Shown piece by piece: positions 8,354 to 15,275 of a stretch of DNA of 32,744 nucleotides. How positions within the stretch are numbered: position 1 is the stretch's first letter; every line of letters begins with the position of its first letter. The notes under the pieces were generated by a model that did not search any database, was not told the origin of the DNA, and saw only the letters and a list, made by a program, of their open reading frames with translations. The DNA lies in assembly GCF_000798815.1 (NCBI RefSeq), contig NZ_JTLD01000028.1, positions 1 to 32,744 of the forward strand, read 5' to 3'. This stretch comes from Alistipes sp. ZOR0009. GTDB taxonomy: Bacteria > Bacteroidota > Bacteroidia > Bacteroidales > ZOR0009. The position numbers and the translations under genes are program-made.

Positions 8354-8797
8354 TTAACCTTTTACTTTAAGCGCTTTGGCTTGCTCGTAGAGCGCAATGT
8401 CAGCCTCCGTTTTGGGGGTGATCTCTATGTTGTGGGCGCTGGGCACGGTGTGCTCGTTAACGTGAATAAAGGTGATAAACCCATCAACAAAAGGCTTTTC
8501 TACACCCGATTGTGTTACCTGAATGTTGGCCACTAAGCTGCTCTTTCCGGCATACACAATCTTCGACTCGAACTTGATGATTTGTCCCGGACGTACGGGC
8601 TTGGTAAAAAACATTCCGTGAATTTTTAGGCAAACAACTCCCGTTGGATTTACGAGAGACGCTGCAGCGATAAAGCCCGATTCAACGAACCATTCTGCAG
8701 TACGTCCTGCAAAAAGAGTTCCGTGGTGATTTAAATCTTCGCTTTTAACCAATCGGGTTGTGAACACCGATTTTGGTTCAACTTGTATCTTTTCCAT
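8354..8797 (-). CDS. Acyl-CoA thioesterase, hotdog fold (YciA/ACOT-like)
   Basis: Protein of 147 aa, the usual size of a single hotdog domain. The block LNHHGTLFAGRTAEWFVESG (residues 22-41) corresponds to the NxxGTxFGGxxxEWxDxAG signature of hotdog acyl-CoA thioesterases. KIHGMFFTKPVRPGQIIKFE (about 74-93) is the second conserved stretch. Such enzymes hydrolyse acyl-CoA to free acid and CoA in the cytoplasm. The aspartate usually found in the long helix (EWID) reads EWFV here, with a Glu next to it; from memory this variant is common in Bacteroidota, but the effect on activity is unknown. The gene stands alone with a perfect -7 box 26 bases upstream of the ATG. Confidence 0.9.
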   Translation of the reverse strand: MEKIQVEPKSVFTTRLVKSEDLNHHGTLFAGRTAEWFVESGFIAAASLVNPTGVVCLKIHGMFFTKPVRPGQIIKFESKIVYAGKSSLVANIQVTQSGVEKPFVDGFITFIHVNEHTVPSAHNIEITPKTEADIALYEQAKALKVKG

Positions 8798-8822
8798 TGT
8801 TGTGATAGGTAATTTGAAGCCG

Positions 8823-8830
8823 CAAAGGTA
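8823..8830 (-). promoter_or_regulatory. -7 promoter box for the thioesterase gene
   Basis: Minus-strand TACCTTTG matches TAnnTTTG exactly and lies about 26 bases upstream of the thioesterase ATG. No clear -33 TTTG is found at the expected distance, so it is rated moderate. Confidence 0.45.
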
Positions 8831-9062
8831 CGGCTCTTGCAGCTAAAGGGGGATTAAATGATGTAAAGAAACTGTTACGTTAACATGTTTTGCAGCTTGC
8901 TTTGTGTTGAAAAGTATAGCCTATAACGATTATCCATTTGGTAAGGCTACGGAGGCCGTTTTGCCTTTTAGTAATTTTGTAGAAAAAAAACAGTTGTGGA
9001 GTGTTTGATTTATAAAAAATGCTAATTTTAGCAAAAGGTTTTCCTCCCAAAACTCGCAAACT

Positions 9063-9800
9063 ATGAACGAAGCAAATTTATTTTCATCTTCTGGTTACCT
9101 GCTATCAAATGCTGATTACTACCAGTTTGTAGCCGATCAGGTTAATCGAATAAAGGCTTTTGGCCCTGCAGTTCTTTCCGACTCCAACCTCAGCTACCTG
9201 GTTGCTAACGTCCTTTTGAATGCGGAAGAATTTAACAGAATATTGCAGAAGACGGCTGGCTGCCCCTTGTCTGAGGAGATTGGCAAGCTGGAGATAGAGC
9301 GCAATGCCAGCATTAACGCCTTAAGAACTGCTGTAGAGTGCGCTCGATTCTCCACCGAAATGGAGAAGGTGAGTGGTGCCACCTGCATCATTATCCTCCT
9401 CGATCGGTATGGCGACTTCTCGTCCATCAACTTCGACAAGGAGGGGCTACTTATTAATAAGCTGCTGGCATATTTGTCCAACGCAACCTACAAGCCGCTC
9501 GTTGAGCAGCTCAACCTAACGGAGTACGTCGTTTGCCTCTCTAAAAAGCAGAAAAAGCTGATGGGGATCTGCGCAAAAAGCAAGAATGCTTCGGCTCTTA
9601 GCGAGTTCTCGCAGGTTAGGGAGTTTCGGATGCGGCTTAACGATAAGTACACGGTGCTGTGCAGCTACCTGCTTGCTATGGCAAAAATGAAAAGCGACGA
9701 GCAGTACACCTCCTCGCTACAGGTGGTAAACGGCATACGCAACGAGTATAACGTGCGCATTGCCCGAAATCTGGTGCTACCGAGCTATAGCGCCGATTAG
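9063..9800 (+). CDS. Bacteroidota hypothetical protein (possibly DUF6261-like)
   Basis: Protein of 245 aa, mostly helical and without a signal peptide or membrane segment, so cytoplasmic. Visible blocks are LVANVLLNAEEFNRIL (about 49-64), a central EIERNASINALRTAVECA helix, and LNLTEYVVCLSKKQKKL (about 150-166). The size and the 'WL.L...EF' style helices recall the DUF6261 family of Bacteroidota, but that name is from memory and is tentative. No enzymatic motif is seen. A TAATTTTG box (8972-8979) lies about 85 bases upstream without a good -33 element. A stem at 9832-9861 follows the stop codon. Not in an operon with its neighbours. Confidence 0.75.
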   Translation: MNEANLFSSSGYLLSNADYYQFVADQVNRIKAFGPAVLSDSNLSYLVANVLLNAEEFNRILQKTAGCPLSEEIGKLEIERNASINALRTAVECARFSTEMEKVSGATCIIILLDRYGDFSSINFDKEGLLINKLLAYLSNATYKPLVEQLNLTEYVVCLSKKQKKLMGICAKSKNASALSEFSQVREFRMRLNDKYTVLCSYLLAMAKMKSDEQYTSSLQVVNGIRNEYNVRIARNLVLPSYSAD

Positions 9801-9831
9801 GGATTCTCTTTTACAGCGTTGGCAGTGCTAG

Positions 9832-9863
9832 AACCTCCATGTCGGTAGCGAGATGGAGGTTTC
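9832..9863 (+). terminator. Terminator-like hairpin between convergent genes
   Basis: Arms AACCTCCAT (9832-9840) and ATGGAGGTT (9853-9861) with a 12-base loop, followed by only a short T run. It lies between the convergent genes ending at 9800 and 9885, which supports a termination role. Confidence 0.45.
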
Positions 9864-9884
9864 GGGTATTGGAGGCTATCTCTA

Positions 9885-10691
9885 CTACTTCTTTTCGCCC
9901 TTTTCGCCCCGTCCCGATTTGCTTACGGGACGTTTCTTCTTAATTTTTATGTAGATATGCTTAATGTGGGTATGCTCCACCTCGCGCTCGTCTACTTCGA
10001 AGTGCTCCGATAGCGATTTTACCAGCGGCGTTAGTTTCGGGAAACCGTAGTTACGGGGGTCGAAATCGGGCTTTTTCTTTATAATCAGCGCGCCAACCTC
10101 CGCCAAGAAGGCCCAACCGTTATCTTCGGCAATATCTTCGACTGACGACTTTAGTAGCTTGATGGTGGCTCCATCTATCGCATCTATTTTGGGCGTTTCG
10201 GGGGCTGCTTGGGTGGTTACCGTAGCCGCTTTGGCTAGCGATTCGGCCCCAATTATCTCTATGTATATAAACTTATCGCAGGCAACAATAAAGGGATTGG
10301 GCGTCTTCTTCTCTCCAATTCCAATGACCAGCATTCCCGATTCGCGAAGGCGTGTTGCTAGGCGCGTAAAGTCGCTATCGCTGCTAACAAGGCAAAAGCC
10401 GTCTACCTTTTGGCTATGGAGAATATCCATCGCATCAATAATCATGGCCGAGTCGGTTGCATTTTTCCCCGTGGTGTAGCTGTACTGCTGAATGGGGGTG
10501 ATGGCATGCTCTAGTAGCGCCGGCTTCCATCCAGCAACGGTTGGCTTTGTCCAATCGCCATAAATTCGTTTGATTGTAGGAATACCAAGCTTGGCTATCT
10601 CGTCGAGCATTCCTTTTATGTTGGAGTAGGGGATGTTATCAGCATCTATTAGTACGGCTAGCTTTAAGTCGCTTCTGTCTCTCATTTCCAT
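9885..10691 (-). CDS. NYN-domain (LabA/DUF88-like) protein with C-terminal LOTUS/OST-HTH domain
   Basis: Protein of 268 aa. Residues 8-150 form a NYN (PIN-like) nuclease domain. It has IDADN (D16, D18) at the first strand, TGKNATDSAMIIDAMD (about 74-89) with a further acidic residue (D80), and LVSSDSDFTRLA (101-112) with D105/D107. These acidic residues form the metal site in the family. Residues about 175-245 fit a LOTUS/OST-HTH RNA-binding domain (AEDNGWAFLAEVGALIIKKKPDFDPRNYG). The C-terminus is lysine/glycine-rich and basic. Together they suggest an RNA-cleaving or RNA-binding protein in the cytoplasm. The ATG at 10691 is used, though the ATG at 10685 is also possible. A 16-bp inverted repeat sits 8 bases upstream of the ATG, which may mean leader-based control. 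Confidence 0.9.
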   Translation of the reverse strand: MEMRDRSDLKLAVLIDADNIPYSNIKGMLDEIAKLGIPTIKRIYGDWTKPTVAGWKPALLEHAITPIQQYSYTTGKNATDSAMIIDAMDILHSQKVDGFCLVSSDSDFTRLATRLRESGMLVIGIGEKKTPNPFIVACDKFIYIEIIGAESLAKAATVTTQAAPETPKIDAIDGATIKLLKSSVEDIAEDNGWAFLAEVGALIIKKKPDFDPRNYGFPKLTPLVKSLSEHFEVDEREVEHTHIKHIYIKIKKKRPVSKSGRGEKGEKK

Positions 10692-10699
10692 GATATTTG

Positions 10700-10738
10700 T
10701 TGTAGAGGGGTATTCTGTTGTCGAATACCCCTCTACAA
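10700..10738. repeat. 16-bp perfect inverted repeat in the NYN gene leader
   Basis: Arms TTGTAGAGGGGTATTC (10700-10715) and GAATACCCCTCTACAA (10723-10738) around a 7-base loop. On the minus strand it lies just before the NYN start codon and about 80 bases past the desaturase stop. It lacks a T run, so it is not a standard terminator. It could be a leader hairpin or processing site. Confidence 0.8.
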
Positions 10739-10819
10739 GGTAGCGCTTTTATTGATGCTGCGGTCTGTTTTTCTCCTTTTGTTTTTTACCAGCAGATAAT
10801 GGTGGCTGTTACTGGTGCC

Positions 10820-11812
10820 TTAGTAGGCTAGCCTAGCTTTGCGGAACGATATTAGTCGGCGGCTATTCTCGTCGTACAGGTTAAGGAACATCAGCTTAAA
10901 GCTTTTGAAGAAGGTTATTGGCCTTATATTCTGCAGCGCCGAAATGTTCTCGTAGCATCTTTTTAGGTTGTAGTTGGGAATTCGGGCATTTAGGTGATGG
11001 ATATGGTGGTAGCCTATATTTCCCGAGAACCAGCGTAGCACCGCGGGTAGCTTAAAGAACGAGCTCCCTTCGAGCGCTGCGCGTTCGCGATCCCAGCTTT
11101 CGTCCTTTTCCCAGTACACATCGCCAAACTGGTGCTGTATGTAAAAGAGCCAAACGCCAATCATTCCGGCAAATGTCATTATCGGAATTTGGATGGCCAG
11201 GTAAGTCCCCACCCCAACGGTGTAGGCGCAGGCTACAATGATAGCTGCAATTGCTGCGTTGGTGATAGAGATGCTTATGATATCCTGCTTTCTCATTCTT
11301 CGGCTGGGAAATCTATTCTTTACAAAGAATAGCAGAACTGGCGCTATCACAAACAGAAATAGCGGGTTGCGGTAGAGCTTGTAGCCAATTTTTCGGGCTA
11401 GGCTGCTTTTTTTATACTCGGCAACGGTCATTGTCCATACATCGCCAGTGCCGCGCTTGGTTAGGTTGCCAACGGTTCCGTGGTGCACGGCGTGCGAGTA
11501 CTGCCACGAGGAGAAGGCGGTAAATGTCAGTACCCCAAAAATGTGCCCCACAATCTTGTTGCTGGTTCGGCTTTTAAAGAATGACTGATGCGTGCAGTCG
11601 TGAAAAATGATGAAGATGCGCATCAGAAATCCGCTGGCAACCAGCGCTAGTACCAGCGTAATGGCATACGGCAGCTCGTAGGCGATTGTTAGGTACATAA
11701 GCCAGTTTAGGGCTAGGTAGGGGACAAGCGTAACTATAATTTGGAATACCGACTTTTTGATGTCCGATGCCGCATACTGTTTAAGCATCGCTGTAAATTC
11801 TTGCTTAGTCAT
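10820..11812 (-). CDS. Membrane fatty-acid desaturase
   Basis: The frame is open to 11866, but the ATG at 11812 (MTKQEF) is the likely start, giving 330 aa. All three histidine clusters of acyl-lipid/acyl-CoA desaturases are present: HDCTH (71-75), HAVHH (107-111) and HHIHH (269-273). An extra QHQFGDVYW block sits at about 226-234. Hydrophobic pairs lie around residues 25-70 and 150-220, the usual four-helix arrangement. The enzyme would use iron and oxygen to put a double bond into membrane-lipid acyl chains. This needs oxygen, so it is notable if the host is otherwise anaerobic. It is followed downstream on the same strand by the NYN gene; the inverted repeat between them may separate or link the two transcripts. 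Confidence 0.93.
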   Translation of the reverse strand: MTKQEFTAMLKQYAASDIKKSVFQIIVTLVPYLALNWLMYLTIAYELPYAITLVLALVASGFLMRIFIIFHDCTHQSFFKSRTSNKIVGHIFGVLTFTAFSSWQYSHAVHHGTVGNLTKRGTGDVWTMTVAEYKKSSLARKIGYKLYRNPLFLFVIAPVLLFFVKNRFPSRRMRKQDIISISITNAAIAAIIVACAYTVGVGTYLAIQIPIMTFAGMIGVWLFYIQHQFGDVYWEKDESWDRERAALEGSSFFKLPAVLRWFSGNIGYHHIHHLNARIPNYNLKRCYENISALQNIRPITFFKSFKLMFLNLYDENSRRLISFRKARLAY

Positions 11813-12525
11813 TGTGATCTTTTCTTTTGTTTTTAAGGAAAGGCCTCGGCTGGTGTCGCAGGGCATTTCTCTGCTGTAATTTACGTAGATAAAACATTTT
11901 AGTTGGTTGTGTAAGTGTTATAATATCAGATAACTAGTAAAAGTATGGTGCGATTTTTTTTACGAATAGCGCGCGTTTTTTCTCTTTTGCTGCTTGGGGA
12001 ATATGGAATACGGCTGTATGAATTACGCTGCTGATGCAGCAAAATGGAGCGAGCCGAATGGTGCTGCTTCACCCGAGGCTTTTGCGTATAGCCGACCTGC
12101 TACGCAAAATGCTATGCGTTTCGACTTCTATGGAGGAGTATGCTAGGGCAATGGAAGGCTTAAACCTTAAATCCCTACGGAATTTTTGGTAGAGGATTGA
12201 TGCCAGCAGCATTAACGGTTTGTAGAGAACTGTTTTGTAGCAGCTACGACCTGATCGTGCTGTACTGTATTCTAAAGCATAGTAAATGTGCCGTATTTCT
12301 CCTTGCCTGACGGCTTGGCTTTTTACCTCCCGCATTGCTTTTGGGAAATGTAAACCGTGTGGGGTGGCGAGCCCCGATTGTTTTTTACTTGTGTCTTGAG
12401 AGTAAGACAAAGGTTGGCGTGCAGGAGAGGGGATGGTAGAAAACCAGCTACCTGCGACTTGGAGGTAGCCAACGAATCTCTTTTGCGAAAAAAATATGCG
12501 GAGAATCGTAATCCCCTTGGAGCCG
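11813..12525. other. Gene-free stretch upstream of the desaturase
   Basis: About 710 bases with no convincing gene. Short frames at 12069-12410 (minus) and 12357-12560 (plus) show no signal, motif or plausible composition. A 9-bp inverted pair TTTTGCGTA / TACGCAAAA occurs at 12080-12088 and 12101-12109. A weak stem CCCCTT/AAGGGG lies near 12510-12535, past the end of the zinc-ribbon gene remnant. The desaturase promoter must lie here but no good TAnnTTTG match was found. Confidence 0.5.
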
Positions 12526-12726
12526 TTAAGGGGTCGTTGAGCTGTAATCCTCTGGTTTAATCGTTATCGCGAATAGGTAGTGCCCTTTTATATCCCTATA
12601 GCTGTAGGTAAATGTTACCCGATTATCTCTAAGAGCCTTCATCTCTGGACTCGTTTTTATGAGGTTTAGCATGTTGGGCTGCATGTCTCCTTTAACGCTA
12701 AGGGTGTCCATCGTTTCGCTGATCAT
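12526..12726 (-). pseudogene. Out-of-frame C-terminal part of the zinc-ribbon membrane protein
   Basis: This 66-aa frame continues the gene at 12737-13171 after a frameshift. Read through one fewer base in the C6/A5 run (12750-12760 on the plus strand), the upstream frame joins as ...LIIPPKTIRYSYTLMISE, then runs to a natural stop at 12526. It contains the stretches LNLIKTSPEMKALRDNRV and FTYSYRDIKGHYLFAITI. These are typical of the periplasmic C-terminal domain of Bacteroidota proteins as I remember them (TSPDLK..R.NKVT..Y.YKD.NG..LF). It is unlikely to be an independent gene. Either the gene is truly broken or the base count in the run is a sequencing error. Confidence 0.7.
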
Positions 12727-12736
12727 TAGGGTGTAG

Positions 12737-13171
12737 CTATACCTGATCGTTTTTGGGGGGAATTATCAAGGCTCCATCTAGCCGGGTTATCTGGTCGATC
12801 ATCGTTGGGCAGCTTCTATTTATCTCGGTACAGAAGCCAGCCAGCTCTTTTTCTATCTTTTGGGTGGATTCGGTGAAGTAGTATGAGCCAATTCGGTACC
12901 CTACAGTGTACATTACGGCAAATGTAGCAATCGTTAGGGCTAGTATGAGCCATAGGCGAAACTTTCGCTTTGGCTTTAACGCTACCTGTGGGGCTTCCTC
13001 TTCTGATATGCATACCAGCCGCTTGTACTCCTCGAATGTCTTTTCGGGGTTCTGGATTTGCCAGCTCGAAAAGCTGCTATCCATCTTCTTCTTGCATTTG
13101 AAGCAAAATTCTACGAACTCGTTATTTACCTCGTTTAGGTGTCCGCAGTTCGAGCATACTAGGTAGTGCAT
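12737..13171 (-). CDS. Zinc-ribbon, single-pass membrane protein (N-terminal part, frameshifted)
   Basis: Frame of 144 aa. A zinc ribbon at the N-terminus has CSNC (C6, C9) and CFKC (C23, C26). A cytoplasmic linker and one transmembrane helix at about residues 81-103 (LWLILALTIATFAVMYTVG) follow. After that comes an outside domain beginning EINRSCPTMIDQITRLDGALIIPP, a block I know from Bacteroidota hypothetical proteins. The frame ends early at 12737, just after the C6/A5 run, while the rest of that domain continues in another frame to 12526. The intact protein would be about 210 aa. Function unknown. Upstream on the same strand is another membrane protein, and the two could be transcribed together. 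Confidence 0.75.
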   Translation of the reverse strand: MHYLVCSNCGHLNEVNNEFVEFCFKCKKKMDSSFSSWQIQNPEKTFEEYKRLVCISEEEAPQVALKPKRKFRLWLILALTIATFAVMYTVGYRIGSYYFTESTQKIEKELAGFCTEINRSCPTMIDQITRLDGALIIPPKNDQV

Positions 13172-13292
13172 AGTCTCTCCATTAATCGTTGCTATTCGAT
13201 CTCTTTAAGGTACGGTTGCCCTCCGTTTTCTTGTAGGTTGATTAACATAATAAGTCGGAGTGTAGGATAGGATAATATCCCACCATTTAGTT

Positions 13293-13319
13293 GGGGCTGC
13301 CTAGCTTTGCTGCAGCCCC
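13293..13319 (-). terminator. GC-rich stem after the 13343 gene
   Basis: Arms GGGGCTGC (13293-13300) and GCAGCCCC (13312-13319) with an 11-base loop, located 24 bases past the minus-strand stop at 13343. There is no T run, so termination is only plausible. Confidence 0.4.
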
Positions 13320-13342
13320 TCGATGTGCCAATATCTTGAGGG

Positions 13343-13891
13343 CTACTCAACCGTAGAGTTGTATATTGTCCGGTGGTGCTCAATGAGCTCCTCCAGCTCC
13401 TTTACCTCCTTCTCCTGCTTGGTTAGCGTCCCCGAGATGGGAAATGATATGAGGCGAATGCGCCCTTTCTCCTTTTCGACCTTTAGGAAGAAGCCGATAC
13501 CCCAGCTGCTTAGCGACATCTTTGTTCTGAACTTGAGCAGCTGGTGCTGCTGATCCTTATACGAGATGACGTACTTCCGCCTTAGTATCTTGGAGAAGGT
13601 TTCCAGATCGATGCTGTTGTTGTTGAGTAGTATGGAGTTGTACTTGTTTTCGAAAAACTTTGGCTCCTCCTCGCCCTCCTTCTCCAGAAAGTTAAGCTTG
13701 GGCTTCATTATGTAGGTTGCCCCAAAGTAGGCTCCCAAAAAGGTGAAGGTGGCCGGAAGCAGGGGGATAACTACGAGCTCGTATAGCGAGAGCGCTTTTT
13801 CCTCGAAGGTTAGAATAATAAACTTGCCTATAAAAAATATGAACCAAACTACAGTAGCGTTTATTGCTAGCATTTTACTAAGCTGCTTCAT
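13343..13891 (-). CDS. Membrane protein of unknown function
   Basis: Protein of 182 aa with two hydrophobic segments, about residues 9-28 (NATVVWFIFFIGKFIILTF) and 38-60 (ELVVIPLLPATFTFLGAYFGATY). A mainly cytoplasmic, charged C-terminal part follows. This part contains a run of acidic residues (EKEGEEEPKF), a SILLNNNSIDLETFSKILRRKYV stretch and a Lys/Glu-rich coiled coil near the end. I do not recognise the family. Its start lies just before the long gene-poor region that holds the 20-bp array. The zinc-ribbon gene follows 170 bases downstream on the same strand, with a GC-rich stem between them. Confidence 0.75.
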   Translation of the reverse strand: MKQLSKMLAINATVVWFIFFIGKFIILTFEEKALSLYELVVIPLLPATFTFLGAYFGATYIMKPKLNFLEKEGEEEPKFFENKYNSILLNNNSIDLETFSKILRRKYVISYKDQQHQLLKFRTKMSLSSWGIGFFLKVEKEKGRIRLISFPISGTLTKQEKEVKELEELIEHHRTIYNSTVE

Positions 13892-14560
13892 AATAGAGAT
13901 GTTTTTTTGTCAATTTTTATAATACTATTTTGATGTTACTTTTTTTAGCTGGGACAGCTGGTGGGCTTGCCTAATAGGGTAGCGGCAGCTTCCACGTTGG
14001 CTATATGGGTAGTGCCGTCATATGCTTGTTGATGGCTGCAGAAAGTGGTTGTTTGGAGTGGAGGTTATGGGCTAGGCCTACTCTACCTATTCGTAGCGTG
14101 CTATTTTTAGCGGTTGCCTGCCTTGTGGAGAGGTATGTGGTGTGTATTGGGTGTGAGGATGCTAATGTGCTGGCTATATCTTGCGGCCAGCTGGTAGAGG
14201 TGGATGCTAATGGAACCTTAATGAATATCATAGCTTAGATTTTCATTTAATATATAGTAAGTATGATGGAAGTAATTTGTCTACGAAAATATAAAAAAAT
14301 CGCACATACACGACATTTCGCTCAATATTTATTAATTTAAGCTTCATTTTTTGCAGGGGAAATGTAAATATGCGGCACAAGCTGGTAGGGGGAGCAATCC
14401 TCCTTTTTTATGAGCGTCGCCTAGCGCCAAACCTCTAACGGCGCTAGCCTGCTGGGTAGGTTAATGCTGCTGGCTGTTTCCGCTTTCGATAGGTGGTTAG
14501 GCGGCTTTCCGCTGCTGGTTGCTGGTGAACTCCTTTGTAGCCTACTATTTCAGGCGCAGC
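13892..14560. other. Gene-poor stretch left of the 20-bp array
   Basis: About 670 bases. Overlapping short frames on both strands at 14001-14238 show no recognisable protein and are probably chance. Nothing else stands out until the tandem array begins near 14561. Confidence 0.5.
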
Positions 14561-14860
14561 CTTAATAATTTTTGCGCTTCGTTAATATTATACGCGCTAC
14601 ATTAATAATTTTCGTGCTACATTAATAATATAGGAGCCAGATTAATAATGTAGCGGCTACATTAATATTATAGCCGCTATATTAATAATGTACGTGCTAT
14701 ATTAATAATCTAGTGGCTACATTAATAATATACGCGCTAGATTAATAATTTACCGGCTACATTAATAATGTAGTTGCCATATTAATATTATAGCCGCTAT
14801 ATTATTAATGTACGTGCTAAATTATTAGCGTAGGAGCGATATTACTAGCGTAGCGCCCAC
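14561..14860. repeat. 20-bp tandem array (15 regular units, decayed edges)
   Basis: Fifteen consecutive 20-bp units fit the pattern ATTAATAATNTANNNGCTAN with no change of register. More degenerate units can be followed to about 14920. The AT half (ATTAATAAT or ATTAATATTA) is nearly constant, while three bases in the GC half vary. Unit ATTAATATTATAGCCGCTAT occurs twice exactly, at 14661-14680 and 14781-14800, and its neighbours also match at a 120-bp offset. This points to a higher-order repeat of six units. TAGCGGCTA (14651-14659) and TAGCCGCTA (14671-14679) are reverse complements. The period is not a multiple of three and stops occur in all frames, so it is not coding. Confidence 0.9.
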
Positions 14861-14969
14861 GCTAATAGCTGCTGCACAATATTGGTAATGTTATGGCTAC
14901 GCTGGTAGCTGGCGGGTTCTGCTGGTAATATACCATCAATGCTACTACCCATTGGGGAATAGCTACTGA

Positions 14970-15060
14970 GATATGCGATGTGAGATATGAGATTTGAGAT
15001 TTGGGATGTGAGATATGCGATGTGAGATATGAGTATTGAGTATTGAGATATGCGACTTTG
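14970..15060. repeat. 7-bp tandem array (copy 1)
   Basis: Thirteen heptamers in exact register, each a variant of GATWTGM (GATATGC, GATGTGA, GATATGA, GATTTGA, GTATTGA). The array ends in GATATGCGACTTT, then TGTTGCTGATGGTTGCA. The same heptamers and the same 3' end recur at 23527, 23963 and 29905, so this is a dispersed repeat family. Not coding. Confidence 0.85.
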
Positions 15061-15140
15061 TTGCTGATGGTTGCAGCTGAAATCTTATTGAAGGTTGTAT
15101 GAGTGGTTGCCGTTTAATTGAATCTCAAGCCCTATGATAG

Positions 15141-15173
15141 AAAAGGTGCAGCATTATTATGGCTGCACCTTTA
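15141..15173 (-). terminator. Terminator of the RND efflux operon
   Basis: Arms AGGTGCAGC (15144-15152) and GCTGCACCT (15162-15170) with flanking A/T runs. On the minus strand the stem is followed by TTTTC. It lies about 105 bases past the stop codon of the outer-membrane factor gene. Confidence 0.75.
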
Positions 15174-15275
15174 TTGGGTATTGCTACTGCTGCTATTTAT
15201 GCTCTAAGCAATTGCACATAGCGATGGTTGTTGCTACGATAATTAGGCATTGGCAAGGTGGCGGTTGTAGGATAT

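Noticed and set aside
12069-12410. 113-aa minus-strand frame
   Set aside because: No recognisable motif or signal, odd composition, and no neighbour context; likely chance in a gene-free stretch.
13192-13383. 63-aa minus-strand frame between two membrane-protein genes
   Set aside because: It overlaps the end of the 13343 gene, contains the GC-rich stem, and resembles no protein.
14001-14238. Overlapping 76-77-aa frames on both strands
   Set aside because: Both strands are open over the same bases, with no family resemblance or leader signals; considered chance.
14561-14860. 20-bp array as a CRISPR or plasmid-type origin iteron set
   Set aside because: Units are directly adjacent with no unique spacers, no cas genes are present, and neither a replication initiator gene nor a cluster of DnaA boxes (TTATCCACA) is nearby.
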